From contig CAVTXH010000017.1 in assembly GCA_963738625.1 (NCBI GenBank), forward strand, positions 1-64,000: DNA of 64,000 bases, given 5' to 3'. Positions 40,764 to 48,518 of the stretch are shown here, piece after piece. Under the pieces are notes generated by a model, which was not told the DNA's origin, made no database searches, and saw only the letters and a program-made list of their open reading frames with translations. Made by a program: the position numbers and the translations under genes. This DNA is from UBA7672 sp963738625 (GTDB lineage Bacteria; Pseudomonadota; Alphaproteobacteria; Caulobacterales; Hyphomonadaceae). Position 1 is the first letter of the stretch. Each line of letters starts with the position of its first letter.

Positions 40764-41645
40764 ATGCCCAGCTTGAAGGAATTCCGCCTCCGGATCGCCA
40801 GCGTGAAATCCACGCAGAAGATCACCAAGGCGCTGCAGATGGTGGCCACCGCCAAGCTGAAGCGTGCGCAGGAAGCGGCGCAAGCGGCGCGTCCCTATGC
40901 CTCGCGCATGGCGGCCGTCATCGCCAACCTCGCCAGCAGCGCAACGCCGGGATCCGGCGGACCGAAGCTGATCACCGGCACCGGCAATGACGAGGTGCAC
41001 CTGCTGGTCGTGCTGACGTCCGAGCGCGGCCTGTGCGGCGGCTTCAACGCCAACATCGTCAAGCTGGCGCGCGCCGAGATCAAACGCCTGCGCGAGGCCG
41101 GCAAGACGGTGAAGATCCTCACCATCGGCAAGAAGGGCGCCGATGCGCTCAAGCGCCAGTACAGCCAGATGATCGTCGGCCACATCGACCGCAAGAACGA
41201 ACGCCGCGTGACGTCCGAAGGCGCCGCTAACATCGCGCGCGAGATCACGACGCGGTTCGAGAACCTCGAATTCGATGTCGCGACCCTGGTGTTCGCCCGC
41301 TTCAAGAACCTGCTGACGCAGGTCCCGACCGCGACGCAGCTGATCCCCGCCAAAGCCCCGGCCGACGCGCCGAAGATCGACCTCGCCGGCGCCAGCTACA
41401 TCTACGAGCCCGAACAGGACGAGATCCTCGAGGCGCTGCTGCCGCGCTACCTGTCGACGGTGATCCTGTCGGCGCTCTTGGAGACCGAAGCCGGCTTCCA
41501 GGGCGCGCAGATGACCGCGATGGACAACGCCACCCGCAACGCCGGCGACATGATCAAGTCGCTGCAGCTCCGCTACAACCGCGCCCGCCAGGCGCAGATC
41601 ACCAAAGAACTGATCGAAATCATCTCTGGCGCCGAAGCGCTCTAG
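40764..41645 (+). CDS. atpG: ATP synthase F1 subunit gamma
   Basis: 293 aa. The N-terminal coiled coil begins MPSLKEFRLRIASVKSTQKITKALQMVA; the C-terminal helix ends RYNRARQAQITKELIEIISGAEAL. ERGLCGGFNANI is the conserved middle motif. It is the rotating central shaft. It lies between atpA and atpD, as in other bacteria. Confidence 0.98.
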   Translation: MPSLKEFRLRIASVKSTQKITKALQMVATAKLKRAQEAAQAARPYASRMAAVIANLASSATPGSGGPKLITGTGNDEVHLLVVLTSERGLCGGFNANIVKLARAEIKRLREAGKTVKILTIGKKGADALKRQYSQMIVGHIDRKNERRVTSEGAANIAREITTRFENLEFDVATLVFARFKNLLTQVPTATQLIPAKAPADAPKIDLAGASYIYEPEQDEILEALLPRYLSTVILSALLETEAGFQGAQMTAMDNATRNAGDMIKSLQLRYNRARQAQITKELIEIISGAEAL

Positions 41646-41676
41646 AGATCCAGACGACGCACACAAGAGGCCACAG

Positions 41677-43113
41677 ATGAGCACGAAAACCGCAACGAAC
41701 GTGAAGGGCCGCGTAAGCCAGGTCATCGGCGCCGTCGTCGACGTCGATTTCGACGGCGTCCTGCCGAACATCCTCAACGCGCTGGAGACCACGAACAACG
41801 GCGCGCGCCTTGTTCTCGAAGTCGCCCAGCACCTCGGCGAGAACTCGGTCCGCACCATCGCGATGGACTCGACCGAAGGCCTGACGCGCGGCCACGAAGT
41901 CCGCGACACGGGCGACTCGATCCGCGTGCCGGTCGGCGAGGCGACGCTCGGCCGCATCATGAACGTGATCGGCGAGCCGATCGACGAAGCCGGCCCGATC
42001 AAGTCGGACCATAAGCGCGGCATCCACCAGCTCGCCCCGTCCTTTGTCGACCAGAAGCCGGTGCCGGAAATCCTGCCGACGGGCATCAAGGTCGTCGACC
42101 TGCTGTGCCCCTACGCCAAGGGCGGCAAGATCGGCCTGTTCGGCGGCGCGGGCGTCGGCAAGACCGTGCTGATCCAGGAGCTGATCAACAACATCGCGAA
42201 AGCCTATGGCGGCTATTCCGTGTTCGCCGGCGTCGGCGAGCGCACCCGCGAAGGCAACGACCTCTATCACGAGATGAACGAGTCTGGCGTGAACCAGGAA
42301 GGCGGCGGCGGCAAGTCGCGCTGCGCCCTCGTGTTCGGCCAGATGAACGAGCCGCCGGGCGCGCGCGCGCGCGTCGCTCTCACCGGTCTTACCGTCGCCG
42401 AACACTTCCGCGACCAGGGCAAGGACATCCTGTTCTTCGTCGACAACATCTTCCGCTTCACCCAGGCGGGCTCGGAAATGTCGGCGCTGCTCGGCCGCAT
42501 CCCTTCGGCGGTGGGCTACCAGCCGACGCTGGCGACCGACATGGGCCAGCTGCAGGAGCGCATCACCTCGACCACCAAGGGCTCGATCACGTCGGTGCAG
42601 GCCATCTACGTGCCCGCCGACGACCTGACCGACCCCGCGCCGGCCGCCTCGTTCGCGCACCTCGATGCGCAGACCGTCCTCAACCGCGCGATCTCGGAAA
42701 AAGGCATCTACCCGGCCGTGGACCCGCTCGACAGCTCCTCGCGCATCCTCGATCCGAACATCGTCGGCCAGGACCATTACAACGTCGCGCGCGGCGTGCA
42801 GGAGATCCTGCAGAAGTACAAAGGCCTGCAGGACATCATCGCCATCCTCGGCATGGACGAACTGTCGGAAGAAGACAAACTCGTCGTCGCTCGCGCCCGC
42901 AAGATCGAGCGCTTCCTGAGCCAGCCCTTCTTCGTGGCGCAGGCCTTCACCAACCTCGACGGCCAGTTCGTCGACGTGAAGGACACCGTGCAGGGCTTCA
43001 AGGAAATCCTCGAAGGCAAGCACGACGACATCCCGGAACAGGCCTTCCTGATGTGCGGCAAGATCGACGATGTCGTCGCCAAGGCCCAGAAGATGGCCGC
43101 CGAAGCGGCGTGA
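41677..43113 (+). CDS. atpD: ATP synthase F1 subunit beta
   Basis: 478 aa. Walker A GGAGVGKTVLI near residue 155, the catalytic glutamate in GERTREGNDLYHEM, and the P-loop partner VDNIFRFTQAGSE. The catalytic subunit of F1. Unlike the common order, atpC does not follow directly; a hairpin and about 2.6 kb of other genes intervene. Confidence 0.98.
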   Translation: MSTKTATNVKGRVSQVIGAVVDVDFDGVLPNILNALETTNNGARLVLEVAQHLGENSVRTIAMDSTEGLTRGHEVRDTGDSIRVPVGEATLGRIMNVIGEPIDEAGPIKSDHKRGIHQLAPSFVDQKPVPEILPTGIKVVDLLCPYAKGGKIGLFGGAGVGKTVLIQELINNIAKAYGGYSVFAGVGERTREGNDLYHEMNESGVNQEGGGGKSRCALVFGQMNEPPGARARVALTGLTVAEHFRDQGKDILFFVDNIFRFTQAGSEMSALLGRIPSAVGYQPTLATDMGQLQERITSTTKGSITSVQAIYVPADDLTDPAPAASFAHLDAQTVLNRAISEKGIYPAVDPLDSSSRILDPNIVGQDHYNVARGVQEILQKYKGLQDIIAILGMDELSEEDKLVVARARKIERFLSQPFFVAQAFTNLDGQFVDVKDTVQGFKEILEGKHDDIPEQAFLMCGKIDDVVAKAQKMAAEAA

Positions 43114-43131
43114 TCTGACGCAGATCGTTGA

Positions 43132-43174
43132 AAACGAAGCAGGTGCAGGACGCCGTCCGCGCCTGCTTTCGTTT
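43132..43174 (+). terminator. stem-loop after atpD, likely terminator
   Basis: AAACGAAGCAGG (43132-43143) pairs with CCTGCTTTCGTTT (43162-43174) with one bulged base. It starts 18 bases after the atpD stop. The A/T-rich base of the stem can act in both directions; no long T-tract follows. It would separate atpD from atpC. Confidence 0.6.
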
Positions 43175-43391
43175 GCGGCTGTGCGTCTTGCTTCGTGTCT
43201 CCCATCCGGTACCCGGGCGATGCGCGCGATGCCGTTTGCACGACCGACGATGTGGGCGAGGGCAAGTCGATCGCGGTCGTGATGACGACAAACCTGAAAC
43301 CCGGCCTAACAGAGCGGCGGTTCATTGCCTCGATCGTCCCGGGGCGAGAGGCGGATTGCTCCTACCGGCGCATCATGTAACTGGCGCGATT

Positions 43392-43769
43392 CTACCAAAA
43401 CGTCGGCGCACCGAGGGCGGTGATCTGTGGGTCTATGGTTGCGACCGTCATGCTCTCGGAAAGGGCTTGACCGGCGATGAGCCTGTCCCACGGATCCCGG
43501 TGAACCAGGGGCAATCGGGCGGCGCGGTCAGCGTGCGTGGAGGTAAGGGGCAGTTCCTTGTAACCCTGTCCGATGGCGATGACCGCGAGCGAGCCTGGAA
43601 ATTCAGGCATCTTTCCCAACGCTGCTTTCAGCGAAAGTTCGTAGCAGGACACGGGGCTGAAGTAGACCTCGTTCGAATCGTCCGCCAGCGTCCGCTGAAC
43701 TCGCGGGGAAAGTTCCGGCGAACCTCGAAGCACCCAGAACAGCGTGTGCGAATCCAGAAGAAGGATCAT
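43392..43769 (-). CDS. PIN-domain toxin (VapC-like)
   Basis: 125 aa. PIN nuclease residues are present: Asp in LLLDSHTLFW (residue 6), Glu in SCYELSLKAAL, and the acidic pair in HRDPWDRLIAGQA, with TIDP near the end. PIN toxins cleave RNA, often tRNA or rRNA, when freed from the antitoxin. The start ATG overlaps the antitoxin stop (TGATG). The gene pair lies on the opposite strand to the surrounding atp genes. Confidence 0.88.
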   Translation of the reverse strand: MILLLDSHTLFWVLRGSPELSPRVQRTLADDSNEVYFSPVSCYELSLKAALGKMPEFPGSLAVIAIGQGYKELPLTSTHADRAARLPLVHRDPWDRLIAGQALSESMTVATIDPQITALGAPTFW

Positions 43770-44059
43770 CAGGCGCCGGATTTGGACGTTGCTTCGCCGA
43801 CGTCGTCCGGATCATCCGGGAAGAGAGGGCTGATTTTAGCATCCTCAGGGTCGGGCGCGAAAAACTCGTAGGGCGCATCGAACGTGTAGCCCATTTCCTT
43901 CAGTATCCCGAAGCGGCGCTTGGGTTTCGTCTCGACCGGCACAAGGCGCACGGCAGGCTTGCCATCGCGGGCGATGACGACTTCCTCGCCGTCCAGCGCC
44001 TTCTGGACCAGGCTTGAAAGCTTGCCCTTGGCTTCGGCGATGTTCATTTCCGTCTTCAT
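43769..44059 (-). CDS. Phd/YefM-family antitoxin
   Basis: 96 aa from the ATG at 44059. The N-terminal Phd fold is clear (MNIAEAKGKLSSLVQKALDG, then VVIARDGKPAVRLVPV), followed by an acidic C-terminal tail (FFAPDPEDAKISPLFPDD) that should bind the toxin. It precedes and overlaps the toxin gene by one base. A 9-base inverted repeat includes the start codon, which fits autorepression. Confidence 0.85.
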   Translation of the reverse strand: MKTEMNIAEAKGKLSSLVQKALDGEEVVIARDGKPAVRLVPVETKPKRRFGILKEMGYTFDAPYEFFAPDPEDAKISPLFPDDPDDVGEATSKSGA

Positions 44060-44090
44060 TGGACCAATGTAGTCCAAGTAGTTGGTCCAA
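44059..44090 (-). promoter_or_regulatory. operator of the toxin-antitoxin operon
   Basis: TTGGACCAA (44059-44067) and TTGGTCCAA (44082-44090) are exact inverted repeats; a third AGTCCAA half lies between them. The inner arm overlaps the first base of the antitoxin ATG, so the message is probably leaderless or nearly so, and the antitoxin would cover the start site. Confidence 0.65.
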
Positions 44091-44164
44091 GCAAGATTTC
44101 CAAGATTGCTGGCGAATTTCAGCCGTCCCGGCTAGCTTGAAGCGGGGCGGATCGAGGGACCGAA

Positions 44165-44707
44165 ATGAGATTTGCGCTCCTGATCGCGGCTGTGGTGGGA
44201 CTGGCCGCGCCGGCCTTCGCCCAGCGCGAAGCGGTCTCCGCGACCCTGTCGCCCGAAGCCGCGGCCGCCGTATTCAACGATGCCGTCGTCGCCATCTGCG
44301 TACCCGCTGTCGCCAGCGGCGCCATTCCCGCAGACGCACGCGCCAAGCTGCGGGCGACGACGGACCCCGCCACGCGCAAGCAGTCCGGCGCCGCGGCCGA
44401 TGAGGCCGTGTGGGACGTTATGGCCGGCAAGGGCGTCGTCACCATCCGCGAGAAATCCGGCCGCTGCGTCGTCTCCGTCTACGGCCCGCCGGCCGCAACG
44501 ACGATCCGGGCGCTGGCGCAGCAGCTCGTGGCGGCCGGCTTCGAACGGCTCGCCGGCGGCGCATCGCCCAATGGCCTCGGCCAGAACCTGACGGGCGCAG
44601 TCGGCGGCAAGAGCATGATGGTCACGCTGTCGGGATCGGACCCCGGCATGCCCGGCCACCAGTCGCGATTCAGCGTCGTCACCGCAGCGGTGTTTTCAGC
44701 CTCCTGA
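44165..44707 (+). CDS. secreted protein of unknown function
   Basis: 180 aa. Signal peptide ALLIAAVVGLAAPAFAQ with cleavage after residue ~19. Two cysteines in the mature part (AICVPAV and GRCVVSV) could form a disulfide. The PEAAAAVFNDAVVAICVP opening resembles a group of small secreted proteins of alphaproteobacteria with no known role. It runs in the same direction as the atp genes and is followed 14 bases later by the phosphoesterase. Confidence 0.7.
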   Translation: MRFALLIAAVVGLAAPAFAQREAVSATLSPEAAAAVFNDAVVAICVPAVASGAIPADARAKLRATTDPATRKQSGAAADEAVWDVMAGKGVVTIREKSGRCVVSVYGPPAATTIRALAQQLVAAGFERLAGGASPNGLGQNLTGAVGGKSMMVTLSGSDPGMPGHQSRFSVVTAAVFSAS

Positions 44708-44721
44708 AATAGATTGGCCCG

Positions 44722-45675
44722 ATGGGCGCGACGATCCTCCTTTTGGCCTGGGCCGGCGCCGTCGGCTGGCCGGCGCTGCTGCTCTACGCGCTGTGGCGCG
44801 GGCTGAAGAAGGGGCGGGGACCCAATCCGTCCGGCTGGGCGCTGATCGCCGTCGTCTCCGGCTTCTGGCTTCTGGGCATCCGCGCCTTCCTGTGGGAGCC
44901 CGAGACGCTGGTGATCCGCCGCGTCGAGATCGTCAGCCGCGCCTGGACCGGACCGCCGCTGCGCATCGGCGTCATCTCCGACACCCATATGGGCGCCCCG
45001 CACATGAGCGTTGCGCGCCTCAATGGCATCGTGCGCGACATGAACACCGAGCGGCCGGATATCGTCGTGCTGCTCGGCGATTTCGCCGGCGATCATCTCC
45101 CCGCGGCGCAGCGGAGCCGGGGCGACCAGGCGCGCGTGATGTCGGGCCTGCCGCCGTTCGCAAAGCTCCAGGCGCCGCTCGGCGTCTTTGCGGTCCTGGG
45201 CAATCACGACTGGTGGTATGACGGCGCGGCGATCGAGAAGGGCCTCGCCGCCGCCAATGTCCGCGTGCTTGAAAACTCCCGCGCCCGCATCGACCGGCCC
45301 GGCGGCGCCTTCTGGGTGGCGGGCCTCGCCGACTACGACTCCCTACGCACCAAGCCGTCCTACTCGGACACGCTGGGCGACCTCGAAGGCAATGACCCAA
45401 TCCTCGCCCTGGCGCACTGGCCGGACGTGTTCGCCGCCGCGCCCGACAACGTCGCCCTCACGCTCGCGGCGCACAGCCATTGCGGGCAGGTGAACCTGCC
45501 GGTCTTCGGCCGCTTGATCCACGCCTCCACCGGCTCGGCGAAATGGCCGTGCGGCCTCTACGAGGTGCGCGGGCGCAAGCTTTACGTGACCGGCGGGGTA
45601 GGCGTCTCGATTGTTCCGGCCCGCTTCCTCCAGCCCCCTGAAATCGCCGTGGTAACCCTGCGGGGCGTCTCCTGA
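44722..45675 (+). CDS. membrane-anchored metallophosphoesterase (YkuE/YaeI-like)
   Basis: 317 aa. Two N-terminal membrane segments (ILLLAWAGAVGWPALLLYAL; ALIAVVSGFWLLGI). The calcineurin-like phosphoesterase motifs are complete: ISDTHMGAP, LLGDFAGDH, VLGNHDWWYD, ALAHWPD and AAHSHCGQV. Relatives hydrolyse UDP-diacylglucosamine or dephosphorylate lipids; the substrate here is unknown. It precedes atpC by 84 bases. Confidence 0.88.
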   Translation: MGATILLLAWAGAVGWPALLLYALWRGLKKGRGPNPSGWALIAVVSGFWLLGIRAFLWEPETLVIRRVEIVSRAWTGPPLRIGVISDTHMGAPHMSVARLNGIVRDMNTERPDIVVLLGDFAGDHLPAAQRSRGDQARVMSGLPPFAKLQAPLGVFAVLGNHDWWYDGAAIEKGLAAANVRVLENSRARIDRPGGAFWVAGLADYDSLRTKPSYSDTLGDLEGNDPILALAHWPDVFAAAPDNVALTLAAHSHCGQVNLPVFGRLIHASTGSAKWPCGLYEVRGRKLYVTGGVGVSIVPARFLQPPEIAVVTLRGVS

Positions 45676-45759
45676 ACCCGAGGCCAAATCGTCGCCTTTA
45701 CAGGGCTATCCAGCCTGCTAGACCGCTGCGCACCGACACCCGGGTTGTTTGGGGTTCCC

Positions 45760-46170
45760 ATGGCCGAAACGCTTCATTTCTCGCTGGTCTCGCCCGAGCG
45801 CGAGCTATTTTCCGGCGCGGTCAGCCAAGTCGACGCCCCGGGCACAGAGGGCGAGTTCGGCGTGCTGCCGCAACACGCCCCGTTCATGACCACGCTGAAG
45901 CCCGGCGTCGTCCGTATCTATGAAGGCGGGCAGGTGACGCCGGTGTTCGTGCGCGGCGGCTTCGCCGACGTGACGCCGCAGGGCCTCACCATTCTCGCCG
46001 AGGAAGCCATTCGTCTTGCCGATGTCGACGTCGCCGGACTCGACGCGGAAATCGCCAATGTGAAATCCGACGCCGCCGACCCGGGCGACGAGACCCGCCG
46101 CAAACGCGCCGCCGAGCGTCTGGAATATCTCGAAGCGCTGCGTGCGGCTGTCGCGGGCGCGGCGCACTAG
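45760..46170 (+). CDS. atpC: ATP synthase F1 subunit epsilon
   Basis: 136 aa from the ATG at 45760. LHFSLVSPERELFSG, the VDAPGTEGEFGVLPQHAPFMT beta-sandwich signature (here split between two strands), and a C-terminal helical hairpin. It couples rotation and can inhibit ATP hydrolysis. It is 2.6 kb from atpD, so it probably has its own promoter or depends on read-through from the phosphoesterase gene. Confidence 0.93.
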   Translation: MAETLHFSLVSPERELFSGAVSQVDAPGTEGEFGVLPQHAPFMTTLKPGVVRIYEGGQVTPVFVRGGFADVTPQGLTILAEEAIRLADVDVAGLDAEIANVKSDAADPGDETRRKRAAERLEYLEALRAAVAGAAH

Positions 46171-46172
46171 TC

Positions 46173-46263
46173 GGGAGCGCCGGGCGCCTGCCCGGCCCAG
46201 CCCGTCAAACTCCAATGATGTTTGCTGTTGCGGCGGCATGCCGGGCAGGCGCCCGGCGCTCCC
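46173..46263. repeat. 24-bp perfect inverted repeat between atpC and rppH
   Basis: Arms at 46173-46196 and 46240-46263 are exact complements over 24 bases, starting GGGAGCGCCGGGCGCC; the loop is 43 bases. It lies between convergent genes, so it may terminate both. Its length and the size of the loop are more than a simple terminator needs, and a dispersed palindromic repeat is likely. Confidence 0.75.
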
Positions 46264-46279
46264 AACCGCGGCGGCTTGC

Positions 46280-46798
46280 CTAAACCGCCTCGGTCCACTT
46301 CGCAAAGCGCTTGGCGATTTCCTCATAGACCGCCGCCTTGAACGGAATCACCAGTCCAGGCGCGTCTTCCAGTCTCGTCCATTTCCACGCGTCAAACTCG
46401 GGCGTGTGGCTGTCGAGGCGGACATCCGTGTCCGAGCCGATCAGACGGAAGGCGAACCATTTCTGGCGCTGGCCGAAATAGGGGCCCGCAAGCCGCGCTT
46501 TCAGCGCGGGCGGAAAGTCATAGTAGAGCCAGTCGTCCACTTCCTCGAGCAGCTCGACATGCTTGGGGAGAAGGCCCGTCTCTTCGCCGAGTTCGCGGAT
46601 CGCGGCCTCGCCGGGCTGTTCGCCGCGGTCGACGCCGCCCTGCGGCATCTGCCAGGCGTACTTCACCTCGTCCCGGCGCACGCCCGCGCGGCGGCCGAGC
46701 ATGACGTGGCCCTTCTTGGAGAAGATGGCGAGACCGACATTGGGCCGATAGAGCGATGGGTCCCGCCCGCCCTGAATCGGGTGGGCGTGGAAGGTCAC
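46280..46798 (-). CDS. rppH: RNA pyrophosphohydrolase (Nudix)
   Basis: 172 aa from the GTG at 46798, which overlaps the upstream stop as GTGA; the conserved YRPNVGLAIFSKKGHV start would be lost with a later ATG (46693), and an upstream start lacks family support. Nudix box GGVDRGEQPGEAAIRELGEE at about residue 60, and the WQMPQGG segment before it. It removes pyrophosphate from mRNA 5' ends, starting decay. It is coupled to the polysaccharide deacetylase-like gene. Confidence 0.92.
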   Translation of the reverse strand: MTFHAHPIQGGRDPSLYRPNVGLAIFSKKGHVMLGRRAGVRRDEVKYAWQMPQGGVDRGEQPGEAAIRELGEETGLLPKHVELLEEVDDWLYYDFPPALKARLAGPYFGQRQKWFAFRLIGSDTDVRLDSHTPEFDAWKWTRLEDAPGLVIPFKAAVYEEIAKRFAKWTEAV

Positions 46799-47973
46799 GG
46801 CGCCGGGGCTCCGATGGCTTTCACGCCGACTGCGGACGAGGCCGGGGCCAGCACATAGCCTTTCGCCTTCAGCCCTTGCGTCCACAGACGGAAGGTCTCG
46901 ATGGTGACGGGGTAGGCATACCCCACGCCGACAGCCTTGCCGTTCTGGATGGCGAGCGCTTCGAGCTGCAGCAGCTCGCGGTCGATGGCGTCGGCCGACG
47001 GTTCGCTATCGACGATGCGGTCGGCGACAGAGAAGGTGAGGCCCGTATCCTGCGCGGCCTGCGGCAGGACCGAGCGGGCGGCGGCGCCGTCATGCATGAA
47101 GACGAGGCCGCGATCCTTGATGGCTTTCAGCACTGGCTGGGCGGCGCGCGCGTCGGTGGCGAACTTCGCCCCCTGATAGTTGGTGACGCCGAAATAGCCT
47201 GACGCCTTGCCCATCAGCAGGCCTAGGCGGCGGACGTTCTCTTCCGGCTTGGCGGAAGTCAGCAGCGTATGCGGGCCCGTATCCACATTGGGATAATCAT
47301 AGGCCTCCATCGGCAGTTCAAGCAGCACTTCGTGGCCCGCTGCACGCGCCCGGTTGATCCAGGTCTGCAGGTCGTTGGCGTAGGGCACGAAGGACAGCGT
47401 CACTTCCGGCGGCAATTCGTTGATGGCCGACAGGGTGTGGTTCTGGTTGAGGCCGAGGCCGCCGACGATGATTGAGACGCGCGGCGCGCCGGGCGCGCCG
47501 GCGAAGGGTCGGGCATAGGCCTGGGCGGGCGTCTGGCCGTTGGCTGCGATGCGCGGCAGGTCGCCGGCGGGCGTGCGCTCGAAGAAACCCTGGATCGGCG
47601 CTTTCGGCAGCGGCGCTGCGGCCGGGGCCGGCGCGGCATTGGAGGAAATCTCGGTGACGGTGATCGAGGCGTCGCCATCGCCCAAGCCTTCGGGCATGCC
47701 GTTATCGTCATATTCGACGCCCGGCAGGCTCGGCTCGAGGCTTTCCTCGCCGTCGAGCGTATTGGTCAGGCGGGTCTTCAGCAGCGGCGGCGGGCCGTTC
47801 TGGTCGGAGAAAAGCGCAATGTCGACGCGCGGGCCGCCGGCGTCGTCGCTGCCGAAAATCATCGCGGCGCCGATGGCGGCTACGGAGAGCGTGCCGAAAG
47901 CGGCAAGGCTCAGCGCAAGCTGACTAAGACCGGTCCGCAGTGCCGAAGTTTCGGCGTTCCGAGACGCAGGCAT
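46795..47973 (-). CDS. divergent polysaccharide deacetylase family protein (YibQ/DUF610)
   Basis: 392 aa from the ATG at 47973 (GAGAGGA upstream). A membrane anchor near the N-terminus (LALSLAAFGTLSVAAIGAAMIFG), a Pro/Ala-rich linker, then the deacetylase-like barrel: RVSIIVGGLGLNQNHTL, VTLSFVPYAN, LELPMEAYDYPN, and YFGVTNYQGAKF. This family lies downstream of ctpA and envC-like genes in many proteobacteria and upstream of rppH, as here; its substrate is unproven. Confidence 0.88.
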   Translation of the reverse strand: MPASRNAETSALRTGLSQLALSLAAFGTLSVAAIGAAMIFGSDDAGGPRVDIALFSDQNGPPPLLKTRLTNTLDGEESLEPSLPGVEYDDNGMPEGLGDGDASITVTEISSNAAPAPAAAPLPKAPIQGFFERTPAGDLPRIAANGQTPAQAYARPFAGAPGAPRVSIIVGGLGLNQNHTLSAINELPPEVTLSFVPYANDLQTWINRARAAGHEVLLELPMEAYDYPNVDTGPHTLLTSAKPEENVRRLGLLMGKASGYFGVTNYQGAKFATDARAAQPVLKAIKDRGLVFMHDGAAARSVLPQAAQDTGLTFSVADRIVDSEPSADAIDRELLQLEALAIQNGKAVGVGYAYPVTIETFRLWTQGLKAKGYVLAPASSAVGVKAIGAPAP

Positions 47974-48119
47974 GCAAGTCCTCTCAAACCCACCCGTAGA
48001 AGAGGCCGAACTTGCGGCCCTAACGTTAAGAAGCCGGAAACGGGCCTGCGGCGGTTTGACGTGTGAGATGTCTGATTTGAATGGCTTTTTTGGCGAAAAA
48101 CCCGACTCAGACGTGTGAA

Positions 48120-48494
48120 ATGAACGTCTCCGCGGGGCGGCGGGCGTCCCGATTCGGAACCGGCGGCGTCCGCGCATCGCGCCCCGGCTTCGGCTGGGAG
48201 CTTTCCGGCCCGCACCGGCGTCCGGCGGTTGCGTGGGGGCGGGTTGACCCGGACAAAGCGGGCATCATCTGGTCCCGGGGCGATCCTGGCGCCGCCAGCC
48301 GCCGTCTTAACGACCTGCGCCGCCGCCTCGAACAGGTGGAATGGCTGATCGGGGCCATCGACCCCCCGCGGCGCGATGACGAAGACGCGTCGCGACGACG
48401 AAGATGCGTCGCGACGCCGAAGTGTCGCCGCGCCGCGGGCGACGACGACGCGGTCGCTGAAGAAGACAGGAGCTCCTGCGCCCCCGCCGACTGA
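48120..48494 (+). CDS. doubtful small ORF, Arg-rich
   Basis: 124 aa from the ATG at 48120. The middle (LNDLRRRLEQVEWLIGAIDPP) looks like a short helical segment, but the C-terminal third reads through a 19-base tandem repeat, whose length is not a multiple of three, giving Arg/Asp-rich sequence. No family recognised. Together with its flanks it fills the ~0.5 kb between the deacetylase-like gene and proA. Confidence 0.25.
   Translation: MNVSAGRRASRFGTGGVRASRPGFGWELSGPHRRPAVAWGRVDPDKAGIIWSRGDPGAASRRLNDLRRRLEQVEWLIGAIDPPRRDDEDASRRRRCVATPKCRRAAGDDDAVAEEDRSSCAPAD
48374..48430. repeat. 19-bp tandem repeat, three units
   Basis: Units at 48374-48392, 48393-48411 and 48412-48430, of the form CGAYGACGAAGAYGCGTCG; the third is diverged. 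The unit size is incompatible with a reading-frame-preserving repeat. Confidence 0.7.
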
Positions 48495-48518
48495 GCTTAC
48501 GCTCGCGTCAGGCGCGCT

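Noticed and set aside
43195..43380. Possible 61-aa ORF after atpD
   Set aside because: No ribosome site, no family resemblance, and codon use unlike the neighbours.
48374..48430. Tandem repeat as a CRISPR array
   Set aside because: Units are directly adjacent with no spacers, and no cas genes are present.
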